DNA of 64,000 nt from Rhea pennata (taxonomy: Eukaryota; Chordata; Aves; Rheiformes; Rheidae). Location: NCBI RefSeq assembly GCF_028389875.1, contig NC_084682.1, positions 196,001 to 260,000 on the forward strand, given 5' to 3'. A program made the translations under genes and the position numbers. Positions 61,966 through 64,000 of this stretch are shown piece after piece (within the stretch, counting starts at the first letter, position 1; each line of letters begins with the position of its first letter). Below the pieces are notes generated by a model. That model ran no database searches. It had not been told where the DNA came from and saw only the letters and a program-made list of their open reading frames with translations.

Positions 61966-62245
61966 GCTTCTTCACTCGGCTCCAGGGAGTAAAAGCGAGC
62001 AAGATCCAGCACGTAACGCTGCAGCTCGCTTCCTTCGCGAGCGCACCTCAGGCTTCCCCTCCGCGCGGCCAGATGCTCCGTTTCTCCCCAGCAAGGGCCA
62101 CTCACGGCTCGTCTCTCATGAAAAGGGCTCTGCCTCCCTCCCTGCCGCTTCCCGCAGAGCGGAGACGTGCGGCGGCGGCGGCCCTCCCCGCTCCCGCTCG
62201 CCCTGTCCGGCCTGCCTCGCGGCCCACCCCCCCCGGAGAGGCGGT
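61966..62245 (-). other. KIAA0753: KIAA0753 probable non-coding exon 1 (5' UTR), 5' end uncertain
   Basis: On the minus strand a strong donor, GC|GTGAGT, ends an exon at 61966 inside the CpG island. The matching acceptor TTTTCAG ends at 61705, just before the first coding exon, giving an intron of 261 bp. The transcription start cannot be read from sequence, so the left-hand limit given here is only a guess within the island. A weaker alternative donor lies near 62246. Confidence 0.5.
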
Positions 62246-62620
62246 TCAAACCTGCCCCTGGCAACCGCCGCCGCGGAGGCCGCCGGGAAGTGGCGGGCGG
62301 GGCTACGGCAGCCGGCGCGGGCGGGCAGCAGCGGCGGCGGGCGAGCGGGCGGTGGCGGCACGCGCCATGGGCTGGGAGGAGAAAGAGGCGCGCGGGTACG
62401 GCGAGTTCGCGGAGACGGCGCAGAGCTGCCACGGGCGGCCCATCTTCGCGCTCTTCTGCGGCGACAAGGATGCCGCGGGCCGCAGCTGGTGCCCGGACTG
62501 CGTGACGGGTGAGCCCCGGCCCCCAGGGCCCCGCTCCGCTGCTGCCGCCGCAGCGGCACACTGCGGCGGCAGCAGCCCCACCTCCGCCGCGAGCCGCGGG
62601 GCCTCATTCGGGCTTCGGCC
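61990..62620. promoter_or_regulatory. CpG island, divergent KIAA0753 / TXNDC17 promoter
   Basis: GC- and CpG-rich sequence covers the head-to-head starts of the two genes; the two ATGs are about 680 bp apart on opposite strands. On the plus strand a GGAAGTG element, the core of ETS-family sites, lies at 62286-62292, followed by a GC-box-like GGGCGGGGC, both within about 80 bp of the TXNDC17 ATG. No TATA box is seen, as expected for a housekeeping island promoter. Transcription start sites are inferred, not visible. Confidence 0.8.
62367..62508 (+). CDS. TXNDC17: TXNDC17 exon 1 (coding part)
   Basis: 142 nt, residues 1-47 plus one base: [14 protein letters not shown], then a helix, the first strand PIFALF, and the WCPDC active site. 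The donor is ACGG|GTGAGC. The N-terminal dozen residues differ from the human protein, which is normal for this family. Confidence 0.96.
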
Positions 62621-64000
62621 GTCGTCGCCGAGCGCATGAATCCCAGGGGCGATCGGGCTGATGTGACTGGGAGCTGACGCTAGCGAAGCTGCTGCTTCTA
62701 TGCTGCTCTGTTTCACCAACCACATCCCACCGATAGCCCGTAATGCAATATGCTGCTCAGCAAAGGCTAACATTTCCATCTGGCTCCGCAAACAATTAGA
62801 TGTGAATCTCGTGATTAGTTAATTCACCACTGCTTTATACATCAAGGGGTAGCAGTGACTTAGCGTCTGGCAGTGGAACGTGACGTTAACTTGGTGGCTC
62901 CTCCCAATACATCACTGAACTTTGCTGCATCATATATGGCCAATTACATAGGGCAACAGCTTATTCCTGCTCAGATGGGAGAGAACTCTTGTTCTCTCAC
63001 ATAAAGACAGCCAACAACAGTTACTGTGGTTACTTGTAGAAAGTGGTCTTTGCTCAAAGGCCGGTCCCTTTAACACCAATGGTAAGTTCTGCAAAGCTTC
63101 CTGGACCTCTGCCTGAGGCAGAACATCAGCACTAGCAACCTTGTTTGTCCAAACAGATCCATGTGATTCTGTAGCACAGTAAAAGTATTAACTACTAACT
63201 GATTAATAAATTACTCTCTAGCTGAACCCATTGTGAGGAACGAACTTCATAACATGCCTGATGGGTCTGTATTCATCTACTGCCTAGTAGGAGACAGAGC
63301 CTAGTAAGTAAAAATGTTTTAATGTCAATGGCTGATGTAACTGTTATTCTTGGACTGGTGGTGAACTAATCTGTTGAAACTACTGACCAAACTCCCCTTT
63401 TCTGTAAGGAATGAATCATTTTGTGACTTTTGAGGGGTACACCATCCCTTAATGCAAACTCTCTGTATATTTGGGCTGAGAACTGGGTTAGGAAGATGGG
63501 GGGGGGTGAGGCCCTTTGAATCATCCTTGTGAAAGAATTTTAACAAGCGGACTTCGAAGTGTATCTGTATAAGCTGTTATTCACCTTCTTTCTGAACAGC
63601 TGGAAAGATCCCAACAACGAATTCAGAAAGAATCTGAAACTAACAGGAGTGCCTACACTGCTTAAATATGGAACAGTAAGTGATTTATTACATATTTTGG
63701 GTCTACGTGCATTTGAGTGAGAAACTGGTAGGAGCTTGCGGCTACAAATTTGTATTGGCCATCCATGTTGTCTTATGCCCTCTTACTTAAAAAGAAGAGA
63801 CAATTACGAACATCTCTTCTGCCCTCCCCCCCCCACTTCCTAGCTCAAAGAGACAACTGATCTGTTTTCTGTAGAATTTTCTGTGTAATAAACATGTAGT
63901 ATAATAGTAGTTGAAGGAGGAGAGAAAATTCTTAGTAACATCTTGTTGGCTTCCTGACTTGCAGCTCCTCCAGCTTTAGAAAATCCAAAAGTTGAATTAT
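62367..64000 (+). CDS. TXNDC17: TXNDC17 (TRP14) thioredoxin-like protein, 3' part beyond the window
   Basis: The family is a cytosolic thioredoxin-related disulfide reductase of about 14 kDa. It is reduced by thioredoxin reductase and acts on small disulfides and on dynein light chain rather than on classical thioredoxin targets. Exons join in phase as 62367-62508, 63222-63303, 63600-63675 and the start of a fourth at 63980. Diagnostic features: [20 protein letters not shown] with the catalytic WCPDC at residues 41-45, then [29 protein letters not shown], and [18 protein letters not shown] containing the cis-proline TGVPT. Human TXNDC17 is 123 residues; about 107 are present here. The ATG at 62367 lies in a good context (GCCATGG) and gives the expected N-terminal length. 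Confidence 0.96.
63222..63303 (+). CDS. TXNDC17: TXNDC17 exon 2
   Basis: 82 nt: the split codon gives Ala, then [20 protein letters not shown] and LVGDRA, matching human [27 protein letters not shown]. The acceptor is TTACTCTCTAG and the donor GCCTA|GTAAGT. Confidence 0.96.
63600..63675 (+). CDS. TXNDC17: TXNDC17 exon 3
   Basis: 76 nt: [20 protein letters not shown] and LLKYGT, almost identical to human [26 protein letters not shown]. It contains the conserved cis-proline loop facing the active site. The acceptor is TTCTTTCTGAACAG and the donor ACA|GTAAGT. Confidence 0.96.
63980..64000 (+). CDS. TXNDC17: TXNDC17 exon 4, first 21 nt (partial, cut by window end)
   Basis: After a good acceptor (CTCCTCCAGCTTTAG) the phase-0 reading gives KIQKLNY, which lines up with human PQKLVE after KYGT. 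The match is short, so the border is provisional. The remaining C-terminal codons lie beyond the window. Confidence 0.6.

Larger units (their letters stand above)
62509..63979 (+). other. TXNDC17 introns: content summary
   Basis: Three introns (62509-63221, 63304-63599, 63676-63979). The first contains the tail of the CpG island and then AT-rich sequence. Short G8 (63499-63506) and C10 (63824-63833 region) runs occur in introns 2 and 3. No further exon or repeat is recognised. Confidence 0.75.

Noticed and set aside
61938-62791. Long open frames on both strands around the TXNDC17 start
   Set aside because: Same CpG-island effect. Only the frame starting at 62367 matches a known protein and ends at a splice donor.
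1-64000. Bacterial or phage-type systems, CRISPR arrays, tRNA or rRNA genes, endogenous retrovirus genes
   Set aside because: No spaced direct repeats, no tRNA-like folds with A/B boxes that I could find, no LTR pairs and no gag/pol/env-like frames. The window is ordinary vertebrate chromosome.

Overview
The window reads as a vertebrate nuclear chromosome, most likely from a bird. The genes are split by introns with GT/AG borders. CpG islands sit at gene starts, and the dominant interspersed repeats are CR1 LINEs with the bird-style 3' end and its short ATTCTATG-type repeats. There are no bacterial operons, CRISPR arrays or phage modules. Species cannot be fixed from sequence alone; a crocodilian or turtle is less likely but not excluded.

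Layout. (1) Bases 1 to about 24,500 hold no coding exon that I can support: AT-rich sequence, an inverted 850-bp CR1, old SINE/LINE fragments, microsatellites and a few good hairpins. (2) Bases 24,580-25,650 are a CpG island. On the minus strand it contains a 22-nt coding exon with a strong ATG and a GTGAGC donor. I read this as probable exon 1 of PITPNM3; if so, everything to its left is PITPNM3 intron 1. (3) Bases 25,700-42,300 are intergenic with no gene seen. (4) Bases 42,477-61,966 on the minus strand are KIAA0753 (moonraker/OFIP, a centriolar satellite protein). I rebuilt sixteen coding exons with consistent splice phases, giving an uninterrupted 898-codon frame plus stop, and one probable non-coding first exon. 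(5) Bases 61,990-62,620 are a second CpG island acting as a shared divergent promoter. (6) From 62,367 on the plus strand lies TXNDC17 (TRP14), with three complete exons and the first bases of a fourth before the window ends.

The order PITPNM3(-) / KIAA0753(-) / TXNDC17(+) matches human 17p13 as I remember it. KIAA0753 and TXNDC17 share a promoter but not a pathway: one works at centrosomes and cilia, the other is a cytosolic disulfide reductase.

I found no previously undescribed biological system. The most notable points are in KIAA0753. One exon looks cut short beside a palindromic TA repeat, removing a segment present in the human protein. One 3' splice site is separated from its pyrimidine tract by 31 A's. 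A pair of near-identical CR1 copies lies in opposite orientation around exons 10-15. Outside the genes, a 24-bp-stem hairpin at 4.9 kb and a 40-bp exact duplication at 35.4/37.3 kb are worth checking. All assignments rest on reading the sequence and on remembered family proteins; no search was run.
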